Below, in pieces: positions 31,811 to 44,059 of a stretch of DNA of 64,000 bases. Under the pieces are notes generated by a model that did no database searches, was not told the origin of the DNA, and saw only the letters and a list, made by a program, of their open reading frames with translations. The first letter of the stretch is position 1. Each line of letters opens with the position of its first letter. Both the position numbers and the translations under genes were made by a program. Origin of the DNA: Zhengitettix transpicula (taxonomy: Eukaryota; Arthropoda; Insecta; Orthoptera; Tetrigidae); the NCBI GenBank assembly GCA_037074705.1, contig CM073596.1, forward strand, positions 10,558,001-10,622,000, read 5' to 3'.

Positions 31811-34277
31811 CTATTATAATATGCAATATATAATCAAATTATTTAATTGAAAATATAATAAGGCAGTTTTAAATGCTCAAACTGGACTGTACGGTTGTGT
31901 TACTCTCGGTTCTTGTGTTTTTAATTAACTGACGAAACGAACAAAGTTTTCAGAGAGGTTGCTTGGTATTTTTATCATTACTTCTTTCTTTTTTGGAATT
32001 TTTCTATTTTATCTAATTATAATAACATTATTAATTGTATAAAGGAATATGATTTTCTATATAAATCGAAAGCTCCAATTAAAGAATAAATAAATACTGT
32101 TTATTATTTCTGAAGTTTATATAATTGTAAATACTTAAAAACAGTATTATAAACTACTTTGTTTGTAAGTACTTCTAAGACGTTCAATTATTTTGGTTCC
32201 AGAAATAATTAAATATTATTTATCAGAATTTCTAATAAATTTTAAATGGCATGGTCTCGTTTGAATTGCCTATTGTAGCTCGGAAATTTTACCAGAAGAT
32301 GTCCCAAAATTAGGGGAAGGAACGTAGAGAAATAATATCACTGAACTAATATCACTTTTATATAATAGAAAATTTTCGTGATTTTCCAGTCACTCTCTTT
32401 ATTGGTTCTGAAAATATCTTCACGGTTCTAACCTAGTTGACCAAGCTTCTTCATTTTATTTGAATTATTTTTCATTCCGTTAGTCCTCGTATGAGAAAAT
32501 AGGATACGTCAATAGCTAAAATTACAATATAATAAATAATTAGAAGTTAACATAAAAATACTAAAATTCGGGAAGACAAATTTCCCTGTCCGACATTTAT
32601 AAAATATATTAATAATAACAAAAATAATAATTATTTAACTATAATAAGGGTGTAATATAATATTTATAGTTCTAATCAAAAACAATTCAGTTCGTATTGG
32701 TAAATAATTAATGATTCAGGATTTAACTTTTATAAAATATAGAATTGCACATCGCACAAGAATAAAAACAAAGCTTCTTCACGAGCTTTTATTTTCTCTT
32801 TCCGTTTACATAGTTCACAGCGTGATCTTTGTCACATTACACTTCAAGTTCAGATCGAATCGCCCACACCTCAATGAAAAAATAATGACGATTGAGGAAG
32901 ATACGAAAACTATAGAAAGTGATGGAGAAAAATTTCAGTAGTGTAATGTTTAAAATTTCCGCTGCTACCTTTTAATAATAGAATTTCTCCTGGTCTCGCT
33001 AACATGAGATATTTAAGAAGAAATTGAAACTTGGGTCCAGAGTGCGCGCTAAGTCGCACTCTATAATAGGTTAAATGCTTAGTGAAATAACGTGAGGCTT
33101 TAGTCCATTAGAATAAGAAAGTAGTTTTATTAACCTTAGTATACAACCTAGAGCTAAGACAATAACATGAAATCAGAAGACAGAGTGGCATATGTACCAC
33201 GTTGAAGTAATATGTAGAGACTTCCTTACATCAGAGAAGTATGGCCTTTTTATAGAAGTGTTCACCAATAACATTCAAGTATCTCCTGCTCTGTGTAAGG
33301 GGAGGGGTGCCTTCTTCATATTGTCGATACGTACCCCTTACTCAGCAGGACACGTGGGGTCTTATTTATCTCTGTTGCTGAGTAGGAAATTCTTGAATGC
33401 TTACAAAGACATATTGTTTTCTGATGCTTGCTCAGAGAACGTGAGTGACCACAAAGACGCTTTGTTTCCAATGATCACTCAGAAATTCTAGAGCCTACAA
33501 AGGTAGACCTTATATATATGTAATTACAATAGTTAAAAACATAAGTCAGGGAGAGAGACTCGATCGAGTCGCCGCGCAGAGTCCCGAAGAACGGCTGTCA
33601 GCCGCCTTATTCCGTGGCCGCCACGGTACAGTCTCATAATATATTTTTTTAAGTGGGGCAAGTTTTCCTATTAATTGTTCCTTTTCTTTTTTTTGTGAGA
33701 CAAGGGAAAGTCGGAATGGTGGTTTGTTTCCCATCACTTGTGCGTAACCAAATTATTAAGGTGATGAAGATTGCCATGAATATTTGTATGTGTGTCAGTG
33801 ATGGCCTTAATTAGTCCGTGTCCCGTAACTGCCCTTGTTGTTGCCGAGTTCCTTTGGCGAGGCCACTTTGTCTGCGGTTAATGGCCGGGGGTAAATTCCC
33901 TCCCCCTCATGCAACCACCGCCACTACTACTACGACGACGACGTAATAGGATTATCTGCGCAGTGGTGGAGTTTGTTGCACGAGTTCCACTGCTAATGAA
34001 GTTGTCTGCTGCTAATTCTGCCGTCGCTAATGAGAGCCGCTTGTCGCGTTCTGGGTGGCAGAGGTGGAAGCTGCTCCACCGTCGTCGTGGTTGGCCGAAA
34101 GAAGAAAGGGGGTTAGCGCGGGGAGGGACGAGGGGGGTGTGGAGAGACCACTTGTTGCGAAGGGCGTGCGTTTCCTCGCTCACTCACAAACGCAACGACC
34201 TTGTCCCGTTTCTTCGCCGCAGAGGGGTAGGTCGGGGCAGCTCTCAGGTGTACACCAGGAGAAAATGACTGCAACCG
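31811..34277. other. Non-coding stretch
   Basis: AT-rich to about 33000. The segment 33000-33510 has a different texture and might be an LTR, but I could not find paired termini. A CpG-rich stretch with ACGACGACG occurs at about 33900-34270 and has no supported exon. Confidence 0.4.
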
Positions 34278-35066
34278 CAACCGGCGTTGCCCGTGTATTT
34301 ACTTATATAAACCAGAAAAAGTATTTAATTCTGTATTAATCTTTGGTCAAGAACTGATTTAACCCAAATATAACTGTTCCTAGTTTCGTTCATTCTTTCA
34401 ACCGACAGTGAATTAATTAAACAACTATAAAATACAATGAAAAAATTATTGCATCAAACCCAACAAATAGTCCTCCGAATTTCTTCTTCAACATACTCCT
34501 TGAGTATTACAGGGCATAATTGTCCCTCAGTCTTCAGACATTACGAAAGATTAAATTGATGACATTGTTAGCTAGATTCACAACGTAAACAAATGGACGC
34601 CATATTGTAGTGACTAATATGGGACGAAAATTAACTTATATTTTCGCAAAAATCTTAAAGCATTTCGAATTGTTTTTTTTATTATCATTTGATGAATTAT
34701 TACCGGATATTATTATACTTTTTATTCAATCAAAATATTTCTGTTTTATTTCATTACGGAAAAAGGAACTATTTACTTTTTTGTGCAGTATCGTCACCTA
34801 CTAACGTCTCTTTCACAGGCGTACTAAGACGTCATGGTCTCTTGGCGCACAGTAATTTAACACAAAATGATCAGAATTTTTAATTATAATTTTTTTCACC
34901 TTTATGCTCGTGGGTTCTCATCCCCCCGCCCCTCACAGTACCGTTTCTAGTGTTTTGTACAATATTTGTACCACTTTTTAAAAAATCTGTCCATTCGATT
35001 AAATCTGTATAGAGTTTAACGTGAATACATACATACAAATACACATCCCTTTTTTATTAAATAAAT
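34278..35066 (-). mobile_element. Short-family Helitron-like element, nearly complete
   Basis: The left edge has the eroded 3' hairpin (CCGGCGTTGCCCGTGTATTT), then AAGTATTTAATTCTGTATT, ATACTCCTTGAGTATTACAG, a CGCCATATTGTAGTGACTAA block, TTCATTACGGAAAAAGGAAC, a CpG-bearing ACTAACGTCTC block and CACAGTACCGTTTCTAGTG. The right edge carries ACATACATACAAATACACAT, then CCCTTTTTTATTA, the reverse complement of the 5' end at 57950. The block order matches 15393-15959 and, inverted, 57950-58555. No protein is encoded. Confidence 0.7.
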
Positions 35067-35224
35067 TAGGAAGTTAAAATCATAAAAACCTGTTCTTACA
35101 TCGCTTCCTCCACAATTTTTCAACTTCTTACCTGAAAAAGTGAATTTGCAGCTGTGAATGTACTGATAGTGTTTCCTCCGATGTTTTTTTATGTACAATT
35201 TCAACCATTTTCTGCATGGAACTG

Positions 35225-35330
35225 GAGCACCCTTAGTGGTGGGGGTGAAGGGGCGTTACATAAAATTAACGGGAAAACAAAGGAGAATGGTAACGAATCC
35301 GGGGTTATGGACGTCTATGTATATGCTAAA
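35225..35330 (+). mobile_element. Small internal fragment of the long Helitron-like family
   Basis: GGAGCACCCTTAGTGG, GGCGTTACATAAAATTAACG and TCCGGGGTTATGGACGTC follow the plus-strand order of the 42.45 kb copy. No terminus was seen. Confidence 0.5.
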
Positions 35331-35344
35331 TTAAAATATACACA

Positions 35345-35400
35345 TTACCTGTTTACCTGAAAAAATCCCAAAATTGTGGACGAAACATCGGATGAACTGA
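35345..35400 (+). other. Hammerhead-like segment
   Basis: TTACCTGAAAAAATCCC, a loop, then GTGGACGAAACATCGG. The GAAAC block is intact, but CTGAAAA departs from the CTGATGA consensus. It resembles the two copies at 35.9 and 36.04 kb. Confidence 0.4.
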
Positions 35401-35529
35401 TTTTTTTGATTTAATTATCAATAAATTTTTCTTACACATTTGTTAAATTGTTAATTTATTTATCAAATTTTGGGATTATATTAAATGTGTAAAATAATAT
35501 GATTGCAAAATAAATATTGCTTATTCTGA

Positions 35530-35570
35530 CGGGATCGGGATCCGAACGCGCATCCACTGAGCTACGACGT
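35530..35570 (-). repeat. tRNA-like SINE remnant
   Basis: On the minus strand CGTAGCTCAGTGGATG is an excellent tRNA A box, and GCGTTCGGATCCCGATCC a near-canonical B box. They are only a few bases apart, far closer than in a tRNA, so the anticodon arm has been deleted. This is a SINE or pseudo-tRNA relic rather than a working gene. Confidence 0.5.
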
Positions 35571-35837
35571 CAATTAGTCGACAATTATTTCCTCACCTAA
35601 CATTAATTTCGAGCCAGACAATAATATTTCTTGGCTTTACTGTACATAACAATTGTTTACAAAATCACATAATCTTTAATTTGCGCTGCTCACACTAAAA
35701 TGGCTCTAAAGGAAGGCAGTGACGTCACGAAGAATTAATTACGAGTAGGTTGTGAAAATATTTGGTATTGACATCATTTTGTCGACATGGCAAAAATTGA
35801 TTTTTAATATTTGATATAATCTGACAGTTATGATTTA

Positions 35838-36140
35838 ATAAATACAGAAGCAACACTGGCAATATGTCGGAAAACTTTAATAATTAATTAATCTACAAAT
35901 TCGTATGAGCACGACGTTTCGAACACAATTTTGGGTCTTCTTCCAGTAATCAGGTAAAATACTATTTTGAAAAATTAAAAACATTTTCAACTACAACCGT
36001 CATGGCTCCAAATTCAAAATTATATTTTACCTGTTTACCTGATGAAGTCCAAAAATTGTGAACGTAACGATGTATTCAAAATAACTTTTGGTTTAATAAA
36101 TTCAGACATTTTTGTTGCACTGGTTATTTATTTACAACAT
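35838..36140. repeat. Inverted pair of hammerhead-like repeat units
   Basis: The left arm (minus strand at about 35905-35960) reads CTGGAAGAAGACCC, then GTTCGAAACGTCGTG. The right arm (plus strand, 36035-36070) reads TTACCTGATGAAGTCC, then GTGAACGTAACGATG. The outer flanks also mirror: AGCAACACTGGCAATATG on the left and GTTGCACTGGTTATTTATTT on the right. CTGATGA is intact at 36039-36045, while GAAAC is mutated to GTAAC there. Confidence 0.5.
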
Positions 36141-37355
36141 CATTTTTCACTCCCCCATTTGGAAATACTCCAGGCAACCCAAAAAAAAATATTTCTGCGC
36201 GAAAACAATCTCGAGACCGTAGTTATATTTATCTAGCGGCATTATTTAATTAAATAATAATAATATGTATAATAAAACCCACCCAAAGGAATTTAACTTA
36301 CACAATAAAACCATGAGACAGGGGAAATTTATTTAATTTGTCAGTAAAGTTCGTATCATTAATATATTTTCAGAATAAATAAATTAATAATTAAAATGAC
36401 AAAACTTTAAGAAAAGAATTATTAACTGCCAATGTAATTAATACTATTAGAATGATTGTCAGTGTGTTTCGTGACCGAAAAACAGGTAGAAGAAGACGAA
36501 GCCAAACCAAGACTGATGAATCTAGAGGGAGTGTTTTGTATCGCTGACGATCGTGTCGTCGGCTAACTACCCCCTGGAGGGATGGACGATGAGGATTGTG
36601 GGGAGTTGTCCATCCCATCCCCTCCCTCGTAGTCGCTGTGTGTGTACCTGGACCACGACGACGCCCACGGGAATTAAACACGACCCTTGGGGGAGGGAAG
36701 GGGGGGTAGGTGGAAGGGGGCGGGAAAGGGGTGGGGGGAGAGACAGGCAGATTTCATCATTCCGCGCAACCAGACAGAAAATAGCAACTGCGGATGGAAT
36801 AACATCCTCGGGACGTATTGGCGGGAATTAAATAATATCCTCGAGTGTGTTGGGATCCTTAAATAACCAATGGCTGCTAAATTAACACGGGACAGGAGGG
36901 AAGATACGGATTTATTCGTGACGTCATTGCGCCAATCCTGTTGCATCGTGCTCTCTCGGAAGGGAATGGAGAGTCAATGTAACCTTCAGGCAATCAAGAA
37001 AGGTTTATAGTTAAAATAAATATTACTTTTAATCAGGGATTTGTGTAACAGCTAAAAGGCGAAAGTTTACTGATGTAAACAGATATGGCTCCGTGATATT
37101 TTTTTTATTAAAATGACAGGTCAATATGCACAATTGTATTTAAAACTGAATTTGTTAGTAATATTTTCATTTGTTAAATCCGTCTATTTTAAAGAATTGT
37201 CTTAAACGAATTTTAAATATAAAATATTTGTTTACGACATTAATTGACGCAGTAACGTGGGACTATGTAATAAAAATAAATACAACTGACGTATTCTTAC
37301 ATTTTATTAATCTACAATTATATATATTATGGTATACACTAGACTATTAAAATTA
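36141..37355. other. Non-coding stretch
   Basis: A GC-richer, G-run-bearing patch at about 36550-36830 is embedded in AT-rich DNA. No domain or repeat match was recognised. Confidence 0.5.
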
Positions 37356-37358
37356 CAA

Positions 37359-37376
37359 GCCCCACGTTGGGCGCCA
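37359..37376 (-). promoter_or_regulatory. Primer-binding site complementary to tRNA-Lys
   Basis: On the minus strand TGGCGCCCAACGTGGGGC lies 5 bases beyond the LTR end at 37382. Its complement, GCCCCACGTTGGGCGCCA, agrees with the 3' end of insect tRNA-Lys(CUU) including CCA, as I recall it. That marks the adjacent LTR as a retrotransposon LTR in minus orientation. Confidence 0.8.
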
Positions 37377-37381
37377 AATTA

Positions 37382-38288
37382 TGTAATATACAAAAGATGC
37401 TAAAACAAATACGTCGTGTGGTATAGACTATTAATTAAAGAAAATAAACCACTACGTTAGAGTCAAATTGTGTGGTTTACAATTTAACTGAAACAAAGGA
37501 AGAGAGTTAACAGGATATGACTTTGAAATTAAACCAAAATTATTTTATAGAGATAACAGAATATTATTTTATTACAATTTCGACTAACATTGAATTTTGT
37601 ACCTTATATGTTTCTCAGTTTTATTTAAAATCTAAATTTTAGGGTCGCTTATAAAGATAGTGATTTGTAATTTACACCAAAATTTCAAAAGAAACATACG
37701 AATTTAATTTACAATAACAAAAATTTATTAAAAGAATCTAACAACAAAAAAACTACAGAAATCTGGCGGTAAATGATAGTCTACATACCATTTTTATTCA
37801 GACCTGCTCTGGTAGTCGTTTGTGCACTCGTGCTTATTTTTATTTTTAACAACATTATTTGCCATAGCACGGATAGATATAGTTTCACTTCATAACAATA
37901 TCGGCGCCGTACTACTTTACTGTTTCCAGAATTCCGCTGTCGTACGTATTATCACACTGAGATTTTCTGTAAAAAAACCTTCAATACATACGCTGAACGC
38001 GACCACAATTGGCCGGTTCATCACAACAGACTCTCGCCATGACTAACGTGATCAGGCCCTCCAAACACTCTGCTCAGCCTCACACCCTCGTCCGACTTCA
38101 ACAACACACTGAACGTTTTCCGTCAAAGTTCTGTGTGCGTACGCTTTTCGACAATAATGCGTAGCAACCATTACAGTCTCAGAATTCTTGCGTCAAACAA
38201 TGCTGTTGCCTCAATAATTACGCTGACAATAATTAAAAGAAATTTGTTTTAAAAAATGAACATTTACAAATTTGTCGATCTATAAATT
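37382..38288 (-). mobile_element. LTR, family B, with outward primer-binding site
   Basis: The 3' edge (plus-strand left) is TGTAATATACAAAAG, and the tRNA-Lys primer site lies just outside it. The inferred 5' edge near 38283-38288 corresponds to the TGTAGAGATC edge of the partial copy at 13395-13640, but here it is mutated. About 230 bp next to this edge match that copy. No gag-pol region adjoins: only about 50 bp of leader remains to the left. Confidence 0.6.
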
Positions 38289-38292
38289 ATAT

Positions 38293-39287
38293 TGTAATAC
38301 CAATTAAACAATCTATTTATTGTTTTTAATATAATTGAATTGTTGTCAGTACGCGTGCTTAAAGACGACAATCGAGCGGGTCTTTCTTTGTTAAAATGGA
38401 GACTGTAGACCGCGTGCTTAGAGAACTCAGTCTGCGGCAAGACGCGAAACGAAAAAGTCTGCGTCTAGAACTGGGACATAGAAGTTCGGTTTACATAGAG
38501 AAATAAAAGCAGTAAAAGTCTGCGGATCTAGAATTATGAATAGGACTATCCAGGAAGTCCAACGGCGAGATATAATACTTTACATAAAACGCAAGTAAAC
38601 CGTTTTTACGGAGAGATTTATAAAATCGCAGTTTGGAAGCAGAAGTTTTGCTTCACAAACTGAACTAATTTTCGCATAGAGATACTTTGAGGAGATCTAC
38701 GTCCGGCAACAGGCTGAGGGTTGGCTAATCCAGGTTCCAGGATAGCACAGATCCAGAGCAACTACCGTGTGTTCAAAATCTAAAGTGTAGAATCAGTGAA
38801 TAATGGCCTGTTTAGTGGGTGTTGACTTCAAGATACAAGAGTCCGAACTGGTACCAGTTGCACTGTCGTGAGTACAATCAATTATTAATAACTGTAAACG
38901 ATAATTATAGGGTATGATCAGATTTCGTTCGCGTTTTTCTTTTCATTCGTTTTCTTTTCATTCTTGTATTTAATACTGTATTCCGTTAACGTCAATGAGA
39001 TTGGATTGTTAATGTTTTAGTTCATTGTATTTGTTCTTACTATCAGACCCAGTGAAGACCCTGAGATAAAAAAAATTCGACGTAGTTGATTGCAAAAATA
39101 TAAAGCTGTATTTTTATAGAACGCCATGAACTAATCAAATAAAATTGAAATATTTGTTTGTTAAATTGATGGAATTCGGCGTGTAAAGCGCGGCTTATAA
39201 TGTGTAATTATCAACAATAAATTTTTAAATACGTAATAATTTTGTTACTTATTCCTATTTAATTAAGACCACTTTTAAATCATTACA
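38293..39287 (+). mobile_element. LTR, family A, with outward primer-binding site
   Basis: It starts TGTAATACCAATTAAAC and ends AAATCATTACA, about 995 bp. It shares blocks with 45704-46675 and 51943-52656: CATAAAACGCAAGTAAACCG, TGGAAGCAGAAGTTTTGC, GTGTAGAATCAGTGAAT and a CAGTGAAGACCCTGAGATAA block. A decayed primer-binding site follows at once, which gives the orientation. It stands head to head with the family B LTR, five bases apart. Confidence 0.75.
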
Positions 39288-39292
39288 TAAAT

Positions 39293-39312
39293 TGGCGTCT
39301 TCAACGTGTGGC
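39293..39312 (+). promoter_or_regulatory. Decayed tRNA-Lys primer-binding site
   Basis: TGGCGTCTTCAACGTGTGGC differs from the intact site at 37359-37376 by a few changes and an inserted stretch. It lies 5 bases after the LTR end. About 70 bp further a second LTR-like end (TTTTAATTATTACA, to 39380) meets an (AT)n tract, so most of the retrotransposon is deleted. Confidence 0.6.
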
Positions 39313-39377
39313 TTCAAATTTTAATTAATTTTATTTTGTTTAAGAATTTATTTCAATTAAAGACTTTTTTAATTATT

Positions 39378-39380
<3 letters not shown>

Positions 39381-39426
<46 letters not shown>
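39381..39426. repeat. (AT)n microsatellite at an LTR edge
   Basis: (AT)n of about 46 bp begins directly after ATTACA at 39380. Confidence 0.95.
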
Positions 39427-39430
<4 letters not shown>

Positions 39431-40440
39431 CTAAAAGTATTTCGTTAGTTTAAAACACAGGTAAATGACCAACTTGGTTTTAAAAAAACCAATCCCTGAC
39501 ACGAAACAATTTTAGACAGCAAATTAAAAAGGAAAGAACGGAATTAAGAAGTGAAAAATAGAAAACGTGATCGACATACCACAATTATTATAGGAACCCA
39601 TACAATGTAAGAAGAGTAAGTTAGAATTAGATACAACTAGGGCAAAGCTAGTTTTTTTTTTAAAAAAAAGTATATTTATTTAAGGAATGAAAGAATTTAA
39701 AGAGTTGCCAATACAAATTAGGCATTGGGATTCTATACATAAATTTAAGAATAGTTAATTTAAACACGTAAGTTTACGACATGAAAATTTTTGAAAAAGT
39801 GAATTATGTAGAACTGAGTAACATTTTTTTTTGGAAAATAAATTCCTTATTATTATTATTATTAGTAATAAAGAAATAGAGTAAGTGTAATGACTTCAAT
39901 GATATTTTAAAAGGGTGCCAAAAATTTATTTTAATTCAAAATCAATTTAAAATCGTTGGACCTTCAATTTAATACAACACGGTAACGTTCTGAAATTCAG
40001 GGAATAGCAGAGTTCAGTGAAAATAGTCCTCTACTTAGAATCCCGCAACTCCCTGACGAGAAATTATCTCACATAATTATAAACCTGGAGCCAGACTGTA
40101 TTGATTTAATTTATATGTTAATTAAACGTAGTAATTACCCTATTCCGATATCAATACTGTTTTGAATAAATTTTAATTAATATAAATTTAATTTTAAAGC
40201 TTCTGTTTCAATTGAAATAAGTGATACTTCATCCGTTGTTTTTTTATTATTGAATGTTCTGGCAGCCATGTTTTTTTTCAAATATAAAATAAAATTTATC
40301 ATTTGCCATTTACTCATTGTTTCCCTTCCACAATCTTCCCTACGTTTTATCCCTCACTCTTTAATCAAACTTACCCCTTTTGATACCTTTCTTTGTCTGT
40401 CTCTGTGTTTTTCTCTGCCTGTCAAATGTAATATCACCTG
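39427..40440. other. AT-rich non-coding stretch
   Basis: No gene or repeat was recognised. It contains a T-run followed by an A-run near 39652-39669 and short (ATT)n near 39850. Confidence 0.55.
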
Positions 40441-41648
40441 AACAAAAAGAAAAGGTGAATTTATTTATGAAATATAAATTCTTTATTTATTCTACCAAAT
40501 AAATTTCATCCCCTTCAAATTAATCCCCGTCCTATAAAACGCACTTTTTCCAACGCTTTTTCCAGTCCTCGAAACAGTCGGAAAAGTCTTTTTCCGGTAT
40601 AGCCTTCCAGACCTTCTTCGATTCGGTTTTTATCTGCTCAATCGTGTCAAAATGGCGTCTCCACATTGGCCCTTTTCAGTTTGCTGAATAGCCAGAAGTC
40701 GCACGGAGCCAAATCAGGCGAATACGGTGGTTGCCGAACGATATGAGTCGAGTTTTGGCAAAAAAAGTCGCGAAGAACCAGTGCAGTATGACATGGTGCA
40801 TTATCGTGATGAAGGAACGAAGAGTTGTTCCCCCATAATTACGGCCGTTTCAGACGAATAGCTTCACGCAAACGACGCATAACGCTTAAATAATATTCTT
40901 TGTTGACAGTTTGGACTGGCGGAAGGAATTCATAGTGCGCCACACCACGATAATCAAAGAAAACTGTCAACATCACCTTGATTTTCGGTCTTGCTTCACC
41001 TTTTGCACGATATTCGCTGGATTAGTCGGTGGTTTCAGGGTCGTATGCGTAAATCCAAGTCTCGTCTCCAGTAATGATTCATTTCAAGTGGTCTTGATAG
41101 TTAGGCAGCAAAATTTCCCACACATCAACGCGACGCTTTTTTCCCCAAAGAATTGAGCGATTTTGGCACCAATCGAGACCTGACGCGTTTGAGACACAAA
41201 ACATTCTTCAAAATGGTTTTGGCTGAGCCAAATCATATTCCAACACTATTAGCGAGATCTATAAATGTCCATCGACGATTTTCAAGCACCAAATCTATGA
41301 TTTTTTGGACGTGGCCCTCGTCAGTAGACGTTGATGGTCGTCCAGTGCGCGGTTCGTCTTCAACGCGTTCTCGGCCTTCTTTGAACTCGTTGTACCAATT
41401 ATAAACGGTTTTTTTGTGCCATAGTTTGATCACCAAAGGCCTTTCGCAACATTTTCAACATGTCCGCACAAGAATATTCGTTCCTAAAACAAAATTTTAT
41501 GAACGTTCTTTGCTCAACAAAAACAGCCATTGCAAAAATTTAAAAATTCAATTTTGGTTGTTTACAAAAACACGTGTAACTCTGAGATAATTAAACCTTT
41601 TAACAAACAGACACTTGGAAAATATTATAGAAAGTCCTACCAACCTAG
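40441..41648 (-). pseudogene. Degraded mariner transposon (D34D type transposase)
   Basis: The minus-strand reading begins with ATG at 41530-41528 and gives MAVFVEQRTFIKFCFRNEYS, then a frameshift into KTVYNWYNEFKEGRERVEDE, RTGRPSTS and ENRRWTFIDLA: the helix-turn-helix region. Further on come DETWIYAYDPET (first D), MLTVFFDYRGVAHYEFLP, HHDNAPCHTALVLRDFF (second D) and PYSPDLAPCDFWLF (third D, 34 residues on, hence D34D). Stops and frameshifts break the frame. The 5' TIR is visible at the right end as CTAGGTTGGTAGGACTTTCT (minus strand, near 41648). No matching TIR was found at the left, so that limit is approximate. The element is inactive. It is a cut-and-paste transposon of the Tc1/mariner group. 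Confidence 0.88.
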
Positions 41649-41649
41649 G

Positions 41650-42453
41650 AAAAAAAATTACCTGTCTTCCTAATACCCAGGAGTTTTAAATGACAATTTC
41701 ACCTTACTTTTTGATCCTCCTCTTGTCCTGTCATTCTAACTGCCTCATTTAAATCTCTCTCTAATTTTTCTCGTCATAACTTACGTATTTATTATACTGA
41801 AGACGCACTCTTCTGTTTATCGAAATCGTCATCTGCTTTTTATCTCCTTCCCAAGCATTTATTTTTCTTTATTTATTGACAACTAGACCTTGATCTAATT
41901 ACCCTCGGCGTCCAGAACCAGTCACCCACACACTCCAAAGAGGAAGATAAAGAAAAGGGGGAAAGGAGAAAGAGATAAAAATATATATTTGTAGCTACAA
42001 ATATAGCCCGCTGATTATTCCACAATTACCATGAGGCGTGGAAGTTTAACATAACACACAAGCACGCGTGCCATAACCATGCCATAACCATGCCATAATC
42101 CTTTCCATTTTTCTCTCTCCCAAATCCACATTTTATCGGTTACACGCGCCAGAAATTTTCTTTGATGAAAACAGGAGGATAAACTGAAACTTCCAATAAC
42201 CAATTATCCCATATTGCGTCATAAAGAGCTGTTTTCATGGGGAGCTTATTAAAGGCATACTTTACCAGGAAACTGTGGAGGGTATGGAGGAAAGAGAAGG
42301 GACACAAACGCTTCTGATTCTTACATCGTTCACAAATAGTTCAACTTCATCTTCCTTCATTCATGATAAAACCGATTTACGATTGATTCTATGAAAAGAT
42401 CACACAAATACATTGATTTTTAAGCTTTAACATCAGCATCTAATCTACTTCTA
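41650..42453. other. Non-coding stretch
   Basis: Sequence without recognised genes. It includes a short triplication of the word CATGCCATAACC near 42070-42100. Confidence 0.55.
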
Positions 42454-43903
42454 TCTAATAAATAAAGCAGTGTTTGTTTGTATGTATGTATGCTTGTTTG
42501 TATGTTCCTTATACAAATCTACACCGGTGGAGCAAATTTCACCAAACTCCGAACACGTGTTCTTTCCGACCAGGAAAAAAACACTTTCGGGGTGAGACGT
42601 CCCCAGGAGGGGAAATGGACGGGGGTGGAAATATTCAAACTTGCTAAAACAGTCGATATTTGAGACGGATAAATATTTTTCGGGCTTCAAGAGATTGATA
42701 GTGTTTTTACCGATGTTACCCGAGTATAATTTCAACCCCTTACAGCATGTGAAAGGAGCGCCGTTCGGGGTGGGGGTGGAGGAGCGTTACAAGAAAATAA
42801 TGCGAATACAACCGAGTTTGGAGTCAAATACAGGGCAATGGACGTCGTTGAGTTTAATTATAACATTCAATTGTCCATTAAACCCTCCGGGGCGAGGGAT
42901 GGACGAGGGAGGAAATTATTCAAACGTGATAAATGGACGATATGGAAAAATTCAAACTTGCTAAAACAGCCGATATTTGAGCCGGATAAATATTTTTCGT
43001 GATCAAAGAGATTCATAGTGTTTCTACCGATTTTACCCGAGTATAATTTCAACCCCTTACAGCATGTGAAAGGAGCGCCGTTCGGGGTGGGGGTGGCGGA
43101 GCGTTACAAGTAAATAAATAATGCGAATTCAACCGAGATTGGAGTAAAATACAGGGAAATGGACGTCGGTGAGTTTAATTATAACATTCAATTGTCCATT
43201 AAACGAGGGAGGAATTTTTTTCAAACATGATAAATGGACGATATTTGAGGGAATAAATAATTGTCGGGGTCAATGACGTTGATAGTATTTATACCAATGT
43301 TGTTTGTAAAATTACAACTTCTTTCAGTATGAAAGGATAGCACGTTTTATGAGTGGGGGTGGAAACATCCAAACATCTAAAGCAGCCGATATTGCAGTTT
43401 GATAAATATTTTTAGGGGTCAAAGAGATTAATAATGTTACTACCGATGTTGTTTGAGTATAATATGAACCCCAAAAGTGTGGTAAAGGGGCACCATTAAA
43501 GCTGGGGGTGGACGGGAGTTGCGAATAAAACCTAGATTACAGACAAATACAGGGTCGTTGAGTTTAAATATGACAATAAAATAGACATTTTATCTTGAGG
43601 GGTGGAGGAGGACGTGGACGAAAAATTTGAAACAATATTACCGGGCGATTTTTGCGTTTAAGAAATAGTTTTTGTTTAACCCACAATAGCGGGGAGAATA
43701 AATTTTTGAACATGTTCTAATGGCGATAGAATCGTCGAGTGAAACTATTTGAGGGTCAACCCCCTTCGGAATGGGAGGTGAACACATTTAGGGATATGGG
43801 TCGACTTCCATTACATAAAAATAACGCAAAAGCTACCTAGATTCGAGCCAAGTTGAGGTTTATGGATAAATGACATCCCGGGAAACACTGGGCACCCAGC
43901 TGT
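42454..43903 (+). mobile_element. Long-family Helitron-like element, near full length
   Basis: The 5' end is TCTAATAAATAAAGCAG preceded by A, followed by (TGTA)n-like DNA and CCTTATACAAATCTACACCG. The 3' end has CATCCCGGGAAACACTGGGC, a CG-rich hairpin, then ACCCAGCTGT where intact copies read CTAGT. Internal modules recur two or three times: CGATATTTGAGNCGGATAAA, GTATAATTTCAACCCC, GGAGCGCCGTTCGGGGTGGG and GAGTTTAATTATAACATTC (about 42.65-42.9 and 42.97-43.2 kb). There is no replication-helicase protein, so it is non-autonomous. Confidence 0.7.
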
Positions 43904-44059
43904 TAGTTTAATAAATAAACATACGCAAATCCAAACTGGCAGAAAATGCGTATTAATCAAAGAAGACTAAAAATTATTACAATATGATAGCTCGAATACA
44001 GCAGGGTTCTCCAAAAGTAAATCAACATTTATTTAAACTTTACATTTAAATCATCCTAC
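43904..44059. other. Short spacer
   Basis: AT-rich DNA between the Helitron end and a mariner-like fragment. Nothing could be supported. Confidence 0.4.

Noticed and set aside
33192..33491. Open frame of 99 codons and possible LTR around 33000-33510
   Set aside because: No paired termini, primer site or second copy was seen, and the translation matches no domain I know.
33900..34270. CpG-rich overlapping frames that might be a host exon
   Set aside because: Frames are open on both strands because of biased composition. There is no recognisable protein and no splice pattern tied to one frame.
35530..35570. Functional tRNA gene
   Set aside because: A and B boxes are only a few bases apart and no cloverleaf can form. 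A SINE or pseudo-tRNA relic fits better.
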